Of a stretch of 64,000 nucleotides of DNA, positions 44,300-53,989 are shown piece after piece. The stretch is from Anastrepha obliqua (lineage: Eukaryota; Arthropoda; Insecta; Diptera; Tephritidae): positions 24,946,001 to 25,010,000 of the forward strand of contig NC_072893.1 of assembly GCF_027943255.1 (NCBI RefSeq), in the 5' to 3' direction. Position numbers and translations under genes: made by a program. How positions within the stretch are numbered: the stretch's first letter is position 1; each line of letters opens with the position of its first letter. Below the pieces are notes generated by a model, which ran no database searches, was not told where the DNA came from, and saw only the letters and a program-made list of their open reading frames with translations.

Positions 44300-44900
44300 A
44301 TAATTACGCATAGCTAGGCTTTTTAGGCTGAGTTAACTTTCTTAATTTTTTATTGTTTTATGTTTTTTTATGTTTTCTGGTGTTCTATTAATTTTTTATA
44401 TTTTTTTCTAAATAATTTTTTTTGCATTTATTTATTTATTTTTATTATTATTTCTTAATTTGGTTTTATTTTTCTTATTAATAATGAAGATTAAAAATAA
44501 AGATTTTTTCTTTTATTATTATTTTTTAATATTTTATTTACTTATTTATTCGTATTGTTTAATTAAATTTTGTTATTTAGTTTTTTTTGACTTTTTAATT
44601 TTTCATTTTCATTTCATTTTGTTATTTTTGTTTTATTATTAATAGTGAAGATTAAAAATAAAGATTTTTGCTTTTATTAATTTTTTTTATTACTTTATTT
44701 ATTTATTTATTTTTATTGTTTCATTTTAATTTTTTTTATTTATTAAATTTTTTTATTTCATTTATTTAATTTTGTTATTTTTTTTATTAATAGTAAAAGT
44801 TATATATAACGAGTTTTCATTTTTTTTCATTTTATTTTTATTTTTTATTTTATTTTTATTATTTTTTTATATATATATATTTTTTTTTATTAAAAGTAGA
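44300..44900. repeat. T-rich low-complexity tract with internal duplication
   Basis: TTTATTTATTTTTATTATT-type sequence. A duplicated segment, TTATTAATAATGAAGATTAA near 44474 and TTATTAATAGTGAAGATTAA near 44635, is followed in both by AAATAAAGATTTTT, a tandem unit of about 160 bp. A (TA)n run lies at 44869-44879. Confidence 0.8.
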
Positions 44901-45004
44901 AATGAAAGCACGTAGTAACCGTAGATTAATTTTATTGCATTTATTTGGTCTCTCTATTGGCACTATTTGTTTACACTTTAGATTTTGATTTTAGAGAGAT
45001 CAAA

Positions 45005-45245
45005 AATGCATCCAGAAGCAAGCCGTTGACAGATGGACTAACATGGATACCTGCAAAATAACTAAACAAACGTGGCCCAATTTCAACAAATCCAGAACAA
45101 ACGAGTTGTTAAGAAAGCCACGAGCAGACATATTCAGAATTACGTCAACAATAATGGGAAACTGGGCTTTGGAAGGCCGTGCCAGGAACATGGGGTGGCC
45201 GTACAACGATAGATGTAGAAGCTGCAATCGAGAAGAATATAAGGA
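45005..45245 (+). pseudogene. Non-LTR C-terminal fragment
   Basis: Plus-strand frame: MDTCKITKQTWPNFNKSRTN, ADIFRITSTIMGNWALEGRA, then CRSCNREEYKEVR (45210-45248), the first half of the Cys/His tail. The usual order (W..KTW, LTG-like segment, CRxC) is kept. It is cut at the Cys motif by a minus-strand mariner whose end begins at about 45246. Confidence 0.7.
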
Positions 45246-46156
45246 GGTTAGGTTTTCAAGATGAAATAAAACGTATATAATTTAATGTTATGGCCAAGAA
45301 TTTAGCTTTATTATAAAGATAAGGGTTTGCCATTATGTTTTAAAAATGATTTCGGGCAAGTGGCCGCCGCGGCTGGCTCGAATAAATTCCAGCCGAGAGG
45401 CCCAATTTTCGACCACTTTTTGCACCAATTGGGGCCGTATGTCAGCAATAACGCGCCGAATATTCTCTTCCAAGACGTCAATCGTCTCGGGCTTATCTGC
45501 GTAGACAAGCGACTTCACATAGCCCCACAAGAAATAGTCCAGCGGTGTTATATCGCACGATCTTGGAGGCCACGTCACAGGTTCACGGCGTGAGATAATG
45601 CGCTCACCAAAAGTTTCCTTCAATAAATCGATTGTTGCGTTGGCTGTATGGCATGTAGCGCCGTCTTGTTGGAACCAAAGGTCGTCCACATCAACATCGC
45701 CCAATTCAGGCACGAAAAAGTCATTAATCATGGCTCTATAGCGCTCTCCATTGACTGTAACATTATGGCCGGCTTCATTTTTAAAGAAATATGGACCAAT
45801 GATTCCCTCTGCTCATAGAGCACACCAAACAGTGACTTTTTGAGGATGTAGCGGCGTCTCAGCAATGGCTTGTGGATTATGTTCACTCCAAATGCGACAA
45901 TTTTGCTTATTGACATACCCATTCAACCAAAAGTGAGCTTCATCGCTGAACAAAATTTTCTTGTGAAAATCGGGATCGGTGGCCATCTCGTTTTGGGCCC
46001 ATTCACCAAACGTGCGACGCGCTTGATCAGGTGTAAGTCTATTCATTATGAAATGGCAAACCAAACTGAGCATAAATCAAGTGACAGCTGTCAAAAAGAC
46101 CATCTACGAAAAAAGTAGTGCCAACTTGAAAACCTAACCTCTAAAAAAAACACCCT
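45246..46156 (-). mobile_element. Mariner-type element (GYVNKQN), left end clipped
   Basis: The 5' end (right side) reads AGGGTGTTTTTTTTAGAGGT on the minus strand from 46156. The next stretch GGTTAGGTTTTCAAG (rc of 46125-46139) recurs as the opposite end at 45246-45260. The outermost about 20 bp are missing on the left, where a non-LTR fragment ends. The element therefore has only one complete terminus and probably cannot be mobilised. Confidence 0.75.
45333..46046 (-). pseudogene. Transposase with all three catalytic Asp but no DNA-binding domain and one stop
   Basis: The start ATG at 46044-46046 gives MNRLTPDQ, then a deletion joins RRTFGEWAQNEMATDPDF: most of the helix-turn-helix region is missing. 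The catalytic domain then reads in one frame: ILFSDEAHFWLNGYVNKQNC, VTVWCAL followed by TGA (about 45813-45815), AEGIIGPYFFKNEAGHNVTV, NGERYRAMINDFF, LWFQQDGATCHTA, WPPRSCDITPLDYFLWGYVK, ETIDVLEENIRRVIAD and GGHLPEIIFKT. The TGA stands where a Trp is expected (WCALW). About 36 residues lie between the second and third Asp. Apart from the N-terminal deletion this is the least damaged catalytic domain in the window. Confidence 0.9.
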
Positions 46157-46959
46157 TTACTATCGGTGTTTTTACTTTGTTACTGTTAAATACTTTTTTC
46201 TATACCCCATTAAAAAGCCTCTTTGAGCTGTTAATGTCTTACACACTCTGCTTAAAGTTATTCTACACAAGTCTCTAATTGGGCGAGCTTTTGATTGGCC
46301 ACTTCAAAATCGATATGTTTTAGGATGAAATAAACTGCTTCATAGCTATATAGGCCCTTTTGGTATGTGTTGACTCTATACTGCTTGTTTAACCAAAAAT
46401 CTCCATAGCGAATTTCTTTCCTAGCGAGTTTTGCAGTTCCTCGATATTAGTCGGCGATTTAGTCAGTGTGTAAATGCGACATATTTATAGGGGTGTTTAA
46501 CAAGTTAAAAATTGTATTTCCATGTCGATTCTCACTGGCCGACATATTGGCAATTTTTGTACTAATTAATTTCTTTTTTTTTTACTTATAAATCCACACT
46601 CAACATCCATTAAATGCATAGCGCGTGGCATCATCATCATCAATTACTAGAGTTCCAAGTAGGAGCATAGAGCCACACGTGGCAGGCTAACCAAAAAACC
46701 ACATTTAGTGTAAATACTGTTTGCTACAAATGTACGCACTGCTTCTACTTACGAATTTCTAACTACAAAACACCACCAGCAATTCATTTTAATGAACTTC
46801 CTTACACTCCAATTCACACTAATCTCTATTTACACAAACATTTACTAAATACGCACAGTGCTCTTACTTATTTCCTAAGCAGAGCATTCGTCTGAACACA
46901 AATTGATTATGACGCTTCTAAGGAAGACGATGAAAGACAACTTTTCAATTCAGTTTCAT
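46157..46959. other. Unassigned AT-rich DNA
   Basis: No coding motif. CATCATCATC simple sequence lies near 46630. I see nothing else. Confidence 0.4.
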
Positions 46960-47715
46960 GTCCGGAGCTTAATTAAATTTTGCGAAATCGCACTGGCAAA
47001 AATACTTAGGGAACGCAGAAGCGAGGCAGATATTTTAAATTGTTTGCGATAGTCCAGCTGGTGCATGTCTAAACTGGTCAACTCCTGTAAGGAAGAGATC
47101 AAATCTTTTGGGTGTGCAGGTAACATTTCTCTGATCTGGGCTCTAGGACATAGAAACATAGAGGAAAAAGAAATTGCTGTTGAGCTTGCCAGGAAAGGGT
47201 CGACTGAATTAGTCTCAGACATCTCCTACACGTCATCAGCATTCTTCTGACTCTTGTTAAAGCGGAACTGGACAGCTTATTTTTAAGGAAAGTGCAAAAG
47301 AGATGGAGTATAACAGACGCACACAACAGCGAGTTCTGGGAAGACTACGCCATTAAATTTCCAAACTCGTAGCTGTGTTTATAGGTCATTCGGTCCGGAC
47401 GATCGGCACACACGCAGAAGAGCTGGGTTTACCATTTAACCCCCATTGCAGAAGCTGTGGGCACCTTTCAGAGAGAAGGAGACAGTTGAGCACTTTCTGT
47501 GTAAATATCCGGATTTGGCAGCTAGACGATTAAGGCCACCGGGTGCTTCTTTCCTCCACAGCCTGTAGCAGTGCGCCAACTTAAATTCCATGAACCTTCG
47601 CCATTACATCAACAACTCTGGTTGGCTGTAGATATCTGCCCGTTGGAGATCTCAAAATGGCGCTTTAGTGCTACTTGGAGGGTGCCAGAGTGGTACTTCA
47701 ACCATTCCTCACATA
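46960..47715 (+). pseudogene. RNase H-bearing non-LTR 3' end (family N1)
   Basis: Plus strand: ALAKILRERRSEADIL (about 46990-47040), KEEIKSFGCAGNISLIWALG and HRNIEEKEIAVELARKG (about 47140-47195), then shifted frames with CGAPFREKETVEHFLCKYPD and AARRLRPPGASFLHSL ending at TAG 47566-47568. Both protein and 3' UTR (GATATCTGCCCGTTGGAGAT, GTGCCAGAGTGGTACTTCAA) match the minus-strand copy at 35040-36040, so these are two insertions of one family. Frameshifts and stops make it inactive. Confidence 0.8.
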
Positions 47716-48375
47716 CTTTCGTACCTTTCTGGGTTGGCAAACAAAATGAACCGATGCCCGTGTATAGACGAAAGACAAGCCCCTTTCTAAATGGGTGGCT
47801 TCCAAATTTCTTATTCCTATCTAGAAAAAATTCTACATATATCTCCTCGCTCTAGATGGGGTTTTAATATAGACTCGTTTCAGAAGGTAGAGACAATCCA
47901 CAACACCTTCAATAACATCAAACACGAAAGATAAAGACAAAATAGATCGCTGAGACTGCAGAGATCTCAAACTGATAAGCAGGCACCTGAAAATGAGCGA
48001 ATTGGGTCATGAAAACGAAGTGAACGTAGAGCAAAGCCAATGAAAACTTTTTGGATACGTTCAATTCGAGTTCAGTGGCAGGCATGATCTCCAGAAGAAC
48101 AATGCAGATTCCACTTTAGAACAAACAAATGATGTGTAGAGCTATTTTTCATCAAAGTTGGTAATGAAAACTAAATGTGAAAGAGAGATATAAACTTTGA
48201 CCATACTACTCTTCACAGTACTTCATTCTGATTCAGTTCTTATAAGAAATCTATGTATGCTGGCACTAGATTGAGCTGAGCGCGTGTACTTCTCTTTCGG
48301 CCGTACCAGATCGAAATGTTTACTTCTTTCTCTCGATGTGGTATTCCAGACTCGACACGAGTCGTTAGGCCGAGT
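47716..48375. other. Unassigned DNA
   Basis: Mixed sequence following the non-LTR 3' UTR. A plus-strand frame to 47855 is not recognisable. 47990-48130 resembles antisense of retroelement coding sequence, but I could not fix a motif. Confidence 0.3.
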
Positions 48376-48496
48376 TGTTGTTGTAGCAGCATAAACATTC
48401 ACAACATTTACATACGGGGAATGCTGCTGGAGTGACAGTCCTTGGCCAGAAATATATAAATCCGGGTCGCTTCGGTAACGTAGAACCGACTGTCGT
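48376..48496. repeat. Short hairpin-containing dispersed repeat
   Basis: TGTTGTTGTAGCAGCATAAA at 48376 leads into an inverted pair AGCAGCAT (48385-48392) and ATGCTGCT (48421-48428). Then comes GTGACAGTCCTTGGCC, AAATCCGGGTCG and GTAACGTAGAACCGACTGTC. I associate this sequence with a common tephritid repeat, from memory. Flanking near-repeats GAGTCGTTAGGCCGAGT (48359-48375) and GACTCGTTAGACCGACT (48497-48513) differ at three positions and may be a target duplication. Confidence 0.6.
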
Positions 48497-48513
48497 GACT
48501 CGTTAGACCGACT

Positions 48514-49724
48514 CTGTGCAGCTGCTTTCGTAGCCTTCAGTGACCGGCCAAAATAACTGTGAGCATTTCCAATTTATTTCAATGAGATTTATAAGTTGTT
48601 TAATCCTTTTAATATTGGATACTACCAGTAAGGACGTATTCCCACTGTTTGTTGCCAATTCAAGTACCACCACCTTTATACTCCTTTTCTGACTTCTTTT
48701 TTGCTGGTGTGTATGTAAATGATATCGAATATAAATTTTATTACCGGTCAAATGAAAAAGTTGTGTCACCCTCAAACCGGCACTGTCAGCAACGAGAATG
48801 TTTTAAACTGTTTACCAGGTCACTGTACAAACATACGCATGTCCGTCCGTACATACATACTCATAAATATTAGCACAAGAAAATGTAGGTTATCTGTTGA
48901 AAATATAATAAATATTAATTGTGAAATGTTGCGCAGTGCTTGCAGAACACCCACGCATTTATATGGAAATGTCCTTCTATATATTTGAGTGAGTTTAAAT
49001 TATGAATTAAATTAATTTGTGTGCACACGTGCCGATGGAGTAATAAAAACATATGTATGGGTGAACGCTGAAATTTGTCAACAATGCTTGAGTAGGCATT
49101 TCTAAAAGTACTTGCGAAGATTTCTAATGCAATGAGATAAAGAGAAAATTGTGGAATTCACTTAATAGCTCGAAAATCTAATCAATCGAAATTAAAATTT
49201 TAACGTGAATTTTGTGGTGAAGAAAACAGCGATTCCGCAGAATTTTGACTTTTTAGGCAGAATATGGAGAGCCTTTTTTTAAAGAGTTCTAAATCGTTAG
49301 CCAATTCCGTTTAAAAGATGATTACTTGCAATTTATCTTAGTTGCTCATCTGAAGGCGAGCAGTCTTTTTCTTATTACATCTCGTATTCCACTCTGTGTG
49401 CGAGCTTAGTAGTGGCTTAAGTGGGATACACAGAGACAGAGTGGGAGTAGGTAAGCAGTTCGAGATATAGACTATGAGGTGGATGATAAAAATGTTATTT
49501 TTCAATGCTACGGGCCTTAAACTGACAGTAAATGACTAATGAAGAATATCGGATGCGGGCAAGTAGTCTGATGTAAAAAAAAATGGTTTATAGACTGGCT
49601 AGACTGTCTACTACGAGGACGTAACAAGTTTTTTAGTATTTATTTTCGGCTTATAAGAGCTGCTGTCCGCCAGGTGTAAGTTGGGCATTTTATGCATCGA
49701 TGGAGGAAGTAACTTCATTAAATC
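48514..49724. other. Unassigned DNA
   Basis: Open frames at 48503-48988 on both strands carry no motif. CATA simple sequence lies near 48850-48865. Nothing supportable was found. Confidence 0.4.
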
Positions 49725-50665
49725 TTTAAGCCAAATAAAGTTTTAAAATATTCAAGTTTAGAAAAAAAATTTAACAAAAAATTGGAGTTAAGGCTTTAAA
49801 AGATCAAGGTTAAAAAAAAAATTAGGTTTCAGCCTTTCAGACAAAATTAAGATAAAAAAATTAAGAGTTTTACCCAAAATTAAGATTTTTGAAAACAATT
49901 AAAGTTTTTAAAAAACTTAAATAAAACAAATAAAGCTTTGAAAAAATTAAGATTAAAAAAAATAAGGTTTAAAAAAATAGGAGTTTAAAAACCTAAGATT
50001 ATGAAAACAGTTAAAAAAAATTAAGTTAAGAAAAATCAAGTTTTTTAAAAAATTAAGATTTCAAACCAAAATTAGGATCTAAAAAAAAAAAAAAATTCCA
50101 AACAAAATTAAGATTTTCAAATAAATTAAAATTTTCATGAAAGATTAAAATTTTAGGGCAAAACTAAAATTGTCGAAAAAACTTGGATTAAAAAAAATAA
50201 GATTTAAAAACCTTAAGATTAGTAAAATAGCTAGAATTTACAAGCCAAATAGAGCTTTAAAAATGAAGGTTTCAAAAAAAATTTATACTTTTAAAAAGAA
50301 TTAGAGTTAAAAAATCAGACTTTCGCACAAAATTAAGATGAAAGCAATTAAGAGTTTTTCCCAAAATTAAGATTTTTCAAAATAATTAAAATTATTAAAA
50401 GGTTAAACAAACCAAATAAAACTTTAAAAAAGAAATATTTAAAAAAAATAAGATTTCTTCCAAAAAATTTGGACTTAACACAGAACTTTTAGATAAAAAA
50501 GATTTTCAAACCAAAATTTGAGATTTTCAAGAAAGATTAGGATTTTCGCACAAAATTTTTGAAAAAACTTGGATTAAAAGGAAAATAGGATTTGAAAAAC
50601 CAAAAAATATAGAATTTCCAGACCAAATATAACTTAAAAAAGTCAAGATTAACAAAAAAATCAAG
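49725..50665. repeat. TTAAGATTTT-type A-rich array, block 1
   Basis: About 940 bp of imperfect AAAATTAAGATTTTCAAA units alternating with TTGGATTAAAAAAAAT and CGCACAAAATT variants, effective period about 25-35 bp. The same motif set forms the larger array at 53990-55860. Confidence 0.85.
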
Positions 50666-50738
50666 ATTAAGGGGTTAGGTCCATCGTTTTAAAAAAAAAT
50701 CTCGTTGTGTTTTTTTTTACAGATTATTATTCTTTACA

Positions 50739-51312
50739 CAGGGTAGACCAAATAAGACCTACTAATGCCACGCATCAGGTCCATAGTATCCACAGTATGT
50801 ACAGTTGCTCCATTTTGTTGAAACCACAAATTAGGATACTGCTCCGCCATGGGCCGCAAAAAGTTTTCAATCAATGTTCTGTAAGAAGCTCCTGAAATCG
50901 ATTCCGACGTTTCATCCTCATTTTCGAAGATATATGGACCGATAACTGTAGTGGCCACAACACCGCACCAAACAGTACATTTAGATGGGTGCAACTGATG
51001 TTGGTGTGGTGTTGCTCTTGGATTTTCAGAGCCCCACAATCTACAGTTTTGTTTGTTGACATAACCATTTAAATGGAAATGCGCTTCATCCGACATCAAA
51101 AAATTATTTAAAAAATTAATTTGTGTAGATAATTGTGTAAAACGAATAGCGTATTGTAGTCGTTGTTGGTGGTCTCGCGGTAGGGTTCCATAATAAATTT
51201 CCAACAATTCAATTATAACAATTCAATAACAAAAAGAGAAAAATAAATATGTCAAAAAATAAAAAAAAGTTATTTGTGCTTAACATTAGTAGGTCTTATT
51301 TGGCCCACCCTG
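50739..51312 (-). mobile_element. Deleted mariner-type element with intact ends and Asp-to-Asn change
   Basis: A 574-bp element with inverted ends: CAGGGTAGACCAAATAAGAC at 50739-50758, and (reverse-complemented) CAGGGTGGGCCAAATAAGAC ending at 51312; similarity extends to CTACTAATG on both sides. TA follows on the right (51313-51314); the left neighbour is CA. On the minus strand, an open frame (ATG 51207) reads MLEIYYGTLPRDHQQRLQYA, FLMSDEAHFHLNGYVNKQNC (first Asp), WGSENPRATPHQHQLHPSKC, FENEDETSESISGASYRTLI, then NLWFQQNGATVHT. Asn stands where the second catalytic Asp is expected. The C-terminal third with the third Asp and most of the DNA-binding domain are deleted. Confidence 0.88.
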
Positions 51313-52129
51313 TAGTTTTAGGCGTATTTCTGAGGAAGTCGATTGTAAAAATTCCCCATAGATACAAAGTTATGGTAGAAAATGTAACTGCCCGACGAGA
51401 ATTTCATGCGCACAGGTAGCTGCCTTTCGTTTCAAGCAGCTGGCCGTTGCCTTCGGAGCCTTCAGCCTGTCCGTTTTTTTGTTATTCTAAAGTATGTATA
51501 GGGACATCTATAAAATATTGTGAGAGTATGTGTAGAGTGCATATGCTAAGGTTTATGAAACTAAAGGGTAGTCGTTTTTGATCATTCGAGCCGGCTATAA
51601 GACGCACGAATCACACTGTGAAAGCAACAAAAGATGCCAGAAAATCTCGTCCACTGAAAAACCTTAAACAACAACAATTGCTTACTGATCAGTAACAAAA
51701 TAAATTAAACAATCCGTTTTAAGTTCTCGCTTTAAATGCGCGCGACCTCAAGCGAAATGCACTCGTTTTTCTCGAAACAACTTTTTCCGGCACGGTCTGC
51801 ATGACAACCCATACAGTTTTTAATATTTTTTGATGCGGTTTTTGTCAAATATTCGAAAGTATTTTCTGTATAGCCTGTCGAGACGGATTTTTGATATTTT
51901 TATTAAAGAATTTTATAAACATAATTAAAGTGTGACATTTACGTCTTAAAACGCACACTTTTTATTAAATATCGTAAATTGCAAAATTTTTTCGAAATTC
52001 AAAGATCAGGCTCCACAGACTATAACTACAACTTTATTTTACAACAATTTTCTTACTTTTAACAGATCCATCAACATTTCAAGGAGAAATGATGCAGACC
52101 GTGAAGCAATTTTTTTGTTTTGTACTTTG
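51313..52129. other. Unassigned DNA, possibly the remainder of a TTAA-type element
   Basis: TTAA followed by GGGGTTAGGTCCATCG at 50667-50686 resembles the left end of the 3764-4437 element. ACTCGTTTTTCTCGAAAC at 51764-51781 resembles its interior. The mariner at 50739 would then sit inside it. I did not find the matching right end, so no element is called. Confidence 0.3.
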
Positions 52130-52290
52130 AGTCACGTGAGTTTTTATATACTAATGTTTGTAAAGAAAAATTAAAATAATTTTTTTTAATATATAAAGTT
52201 TAAATACTAAAAAAAAAACGCATACCCTTTTTTTATATTTATTTCTATTGTTATCCCTTTATATAATATATTCATATTTATTTCTATTGT
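52130..52290. repeat. AT-rich dispersed repeat, copy 1
   Basis: TTTTTATATACTAATGTTTG, TAAAGAAAAATT, then ATAAAGTTTAAATACTAA and a TTTATATTTAT-rich tail. Matches 58355-58500 over about 120 bp. Confidence 0.7.
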
Positions 52291-53474
52291 TAACTTTATT
52301 ATTTTATGTGGGTAACCCTAAAAGTTTTTGGGAAAACAGATAAAACCACATGTTTTTTTCAAATATTCACCTTAATCATTTGCATATGCATATACATTTT
52401 TATTGGAAGAAACGAGATTTCGAAACATTTATTCCTCTCCGAAGTTAGTATCTCAAGAACATAATTTTTTAATGGCTGATGTGTCTCTTCAGTTGTTGAA
52501 AAGCGCTCACCATATAATTCATTTTGACGTATGGAGACGTCTGCCAAATAACGAACAGAATGGGGACAGAAAGAAGTCGTCTAACTAAGAACACTGGCAA
52601 AGAGTCAATAATGCGATCGTTTTTCTAATTCAAATATCATATAATAATTAATTGTTCGAGGTGCTGTGTAAGAGATGGCGTTCCCATGGTGAAGAACAAT
52701 GTGTCGCACTTTTTTGTTTTTTCTGATTTTATCGAAGACTTACAGTTTTCAAATTGTTGTAGTTCTGAGACTTTCACGCCGAACGCGTTCAAGAAAATGC
52801 GAAAACAATAGTTGCTACTTTGATTCACAATTCTCACTTCCTTTGCGATTTAGTTAATACCAGACCCACCATTATTACTATAACATTATTTGTTAAGCAG
52901 TTCAAGAGACACTGAACCAAAGGTCGCTGTTCGATTAAAAGGATTAAAAAGGTTCGAGTAACGTAAATGTTTCATACTTACGATAACAAACGGCAACAAT
53001 CGATTATATCATTCGCAATGCTTACCTGCAATGAGATAAAAAGGATACAAATTTCGTTTAGTAAAATGCAAATAGGGCAGCTGTAAAATGCAGATATTGG
53101 CCCAACAAATAGCATAAAAAATGTAGCCTTATCGGGAATGCTATTTGAATAAATTATTCTCATAAATATCATCATAACAAAAAAATTGTAAATTGAAAAA
53201 ATAAAGACAAAACATTTTTTTTTTTAAATATTATTAAATATATATTATAGGTATTGTTGAAATAAACATTTTTAGTAATTCCACTTTGCTTTTGTATTAT
53301 ATTGTTATTTATGTAAATGAGTTGTTTTTATAGATTTTACGACAAGGTTGATAAAGTGGCCAGACCACTGGAGAGGCGGAGAAAATAAGATATTTTAGGA
53401 ATTTTTTCAGCAGGACAATGAAGTGAATACAGATTCTGAAAAAGTGCTTTACTGTACATGAAGAAATGCATTGA
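52291..53474. other. Unassigned DNA
   Basis: The minus-strand frame at 52637-52837 (GVKVSELQQFENCKSSIKSE, TMGTPSLTQHLEQLI) faintly recalls BEL/Pao-type gag, but I cannot support it. The rest is AT-rich without motifs. Confidence 0.3.
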
Positions 53475-53821
53475 ATATACCAACTTGGCGGCCGCTGTAG
53501 CTGAATGGATTGGAGTGTGACTACCATTCGGAATTCAGAGCGAACGTAGGTCGAGTCTCGGTGAAACACCAAAATGAAGAAAAAGTTGTTTCTAATAGTG
53601 CTCGCCCCTCGGCAGGCAATGGCAAACCTCCGAGTGTATTTCTGCCATGAAAAAGCTCCTCATAAAAAATGTCTGCCGTTCGGAGTCGGCTTGAAACTGT
53701 AGGTCCCTCCATTTTTAGAACAACGTGAAGACGCACACGACAAATAGGAGGAAGAGCTCTGCCAAACAGCCAAAAATGGTGTACGCGCCAATTATATATG
53801 TATACACTATATACCAACTTG
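53475..53821 (+). repeat. 13-bp target-site duplication bracketing the SINE
   Basis: ATATACCAACTTG occurs at 53475-53487 and again, perfectly, at 53809-53821. It directly brackets the SINE body, so it marks the target-primed insertion and sets the element's exact ends. Confidence 0.9.
53488..53808 (+). mobile_element. Full-length tRNA-derived SINE (321 bp)
   Basis: Begins GCGGCCGCTGTAGCTGAATG with an A-box TAGCTGAATGGATTGGAG. The B-box GGTCGAGTCTC lies near 53551-53561, about 45-50 bp downstream of the A-box as in tRNA promoters. The tRNA-unrelated body contains CTCGCCCCTCGGCAGGCAAT, GTGTATTTCTGCCATGAAAA, GCTCCTCATAAAAAATGTCT and TGTAGGTCCCTCCATTTTTA. The 3' end CAAAAATGGTGTACGCGCCA runs into an ATTATATATGTATA tail, suggesting mobilisation by an RTE-like LINE with simple AT-rich tails (inference). 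Four copies of the family are present in the window. Confidence 0.92.
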
Positions 53822-53989
53822 AAAACAGTTTTTTTTTTAAAGAAAATGGCGGCGGCACCGATTTCCAACAGGAGCGGCAATTTTTACTTTACAGAGAGCA
53901 CAAAACAATGTTTTTTCGATTCTCAAGTACGCAGATTCTATTTGTGAGCTTCTTTTCTTTCTTTTGATACATCGATTTGTGCAGAAAGA

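Noticed and set aside
48025..48160. Antisense retroelement RT-like sequence
   Set aside because: General impression only; I could not place a single catalytic or tail motif.
49725..50665. CRISPR-like regular array
   Set aside because: Units are degenerate, contiguous and A-rich, with no unique spacers, in a eukaryotic genome.
52637..52837. Possible BEL/Pao gag fragment on the minus strand
   Set aside because: Only weak resemblance over about 60 residues with no LTR, protease or RT nearby. A profile search against gag families would decide it.
53521..53880. 119-codon minus-strand frame over the SINE
   Set aside because: It runs antisense through the SINE body and its flank; not a gene.
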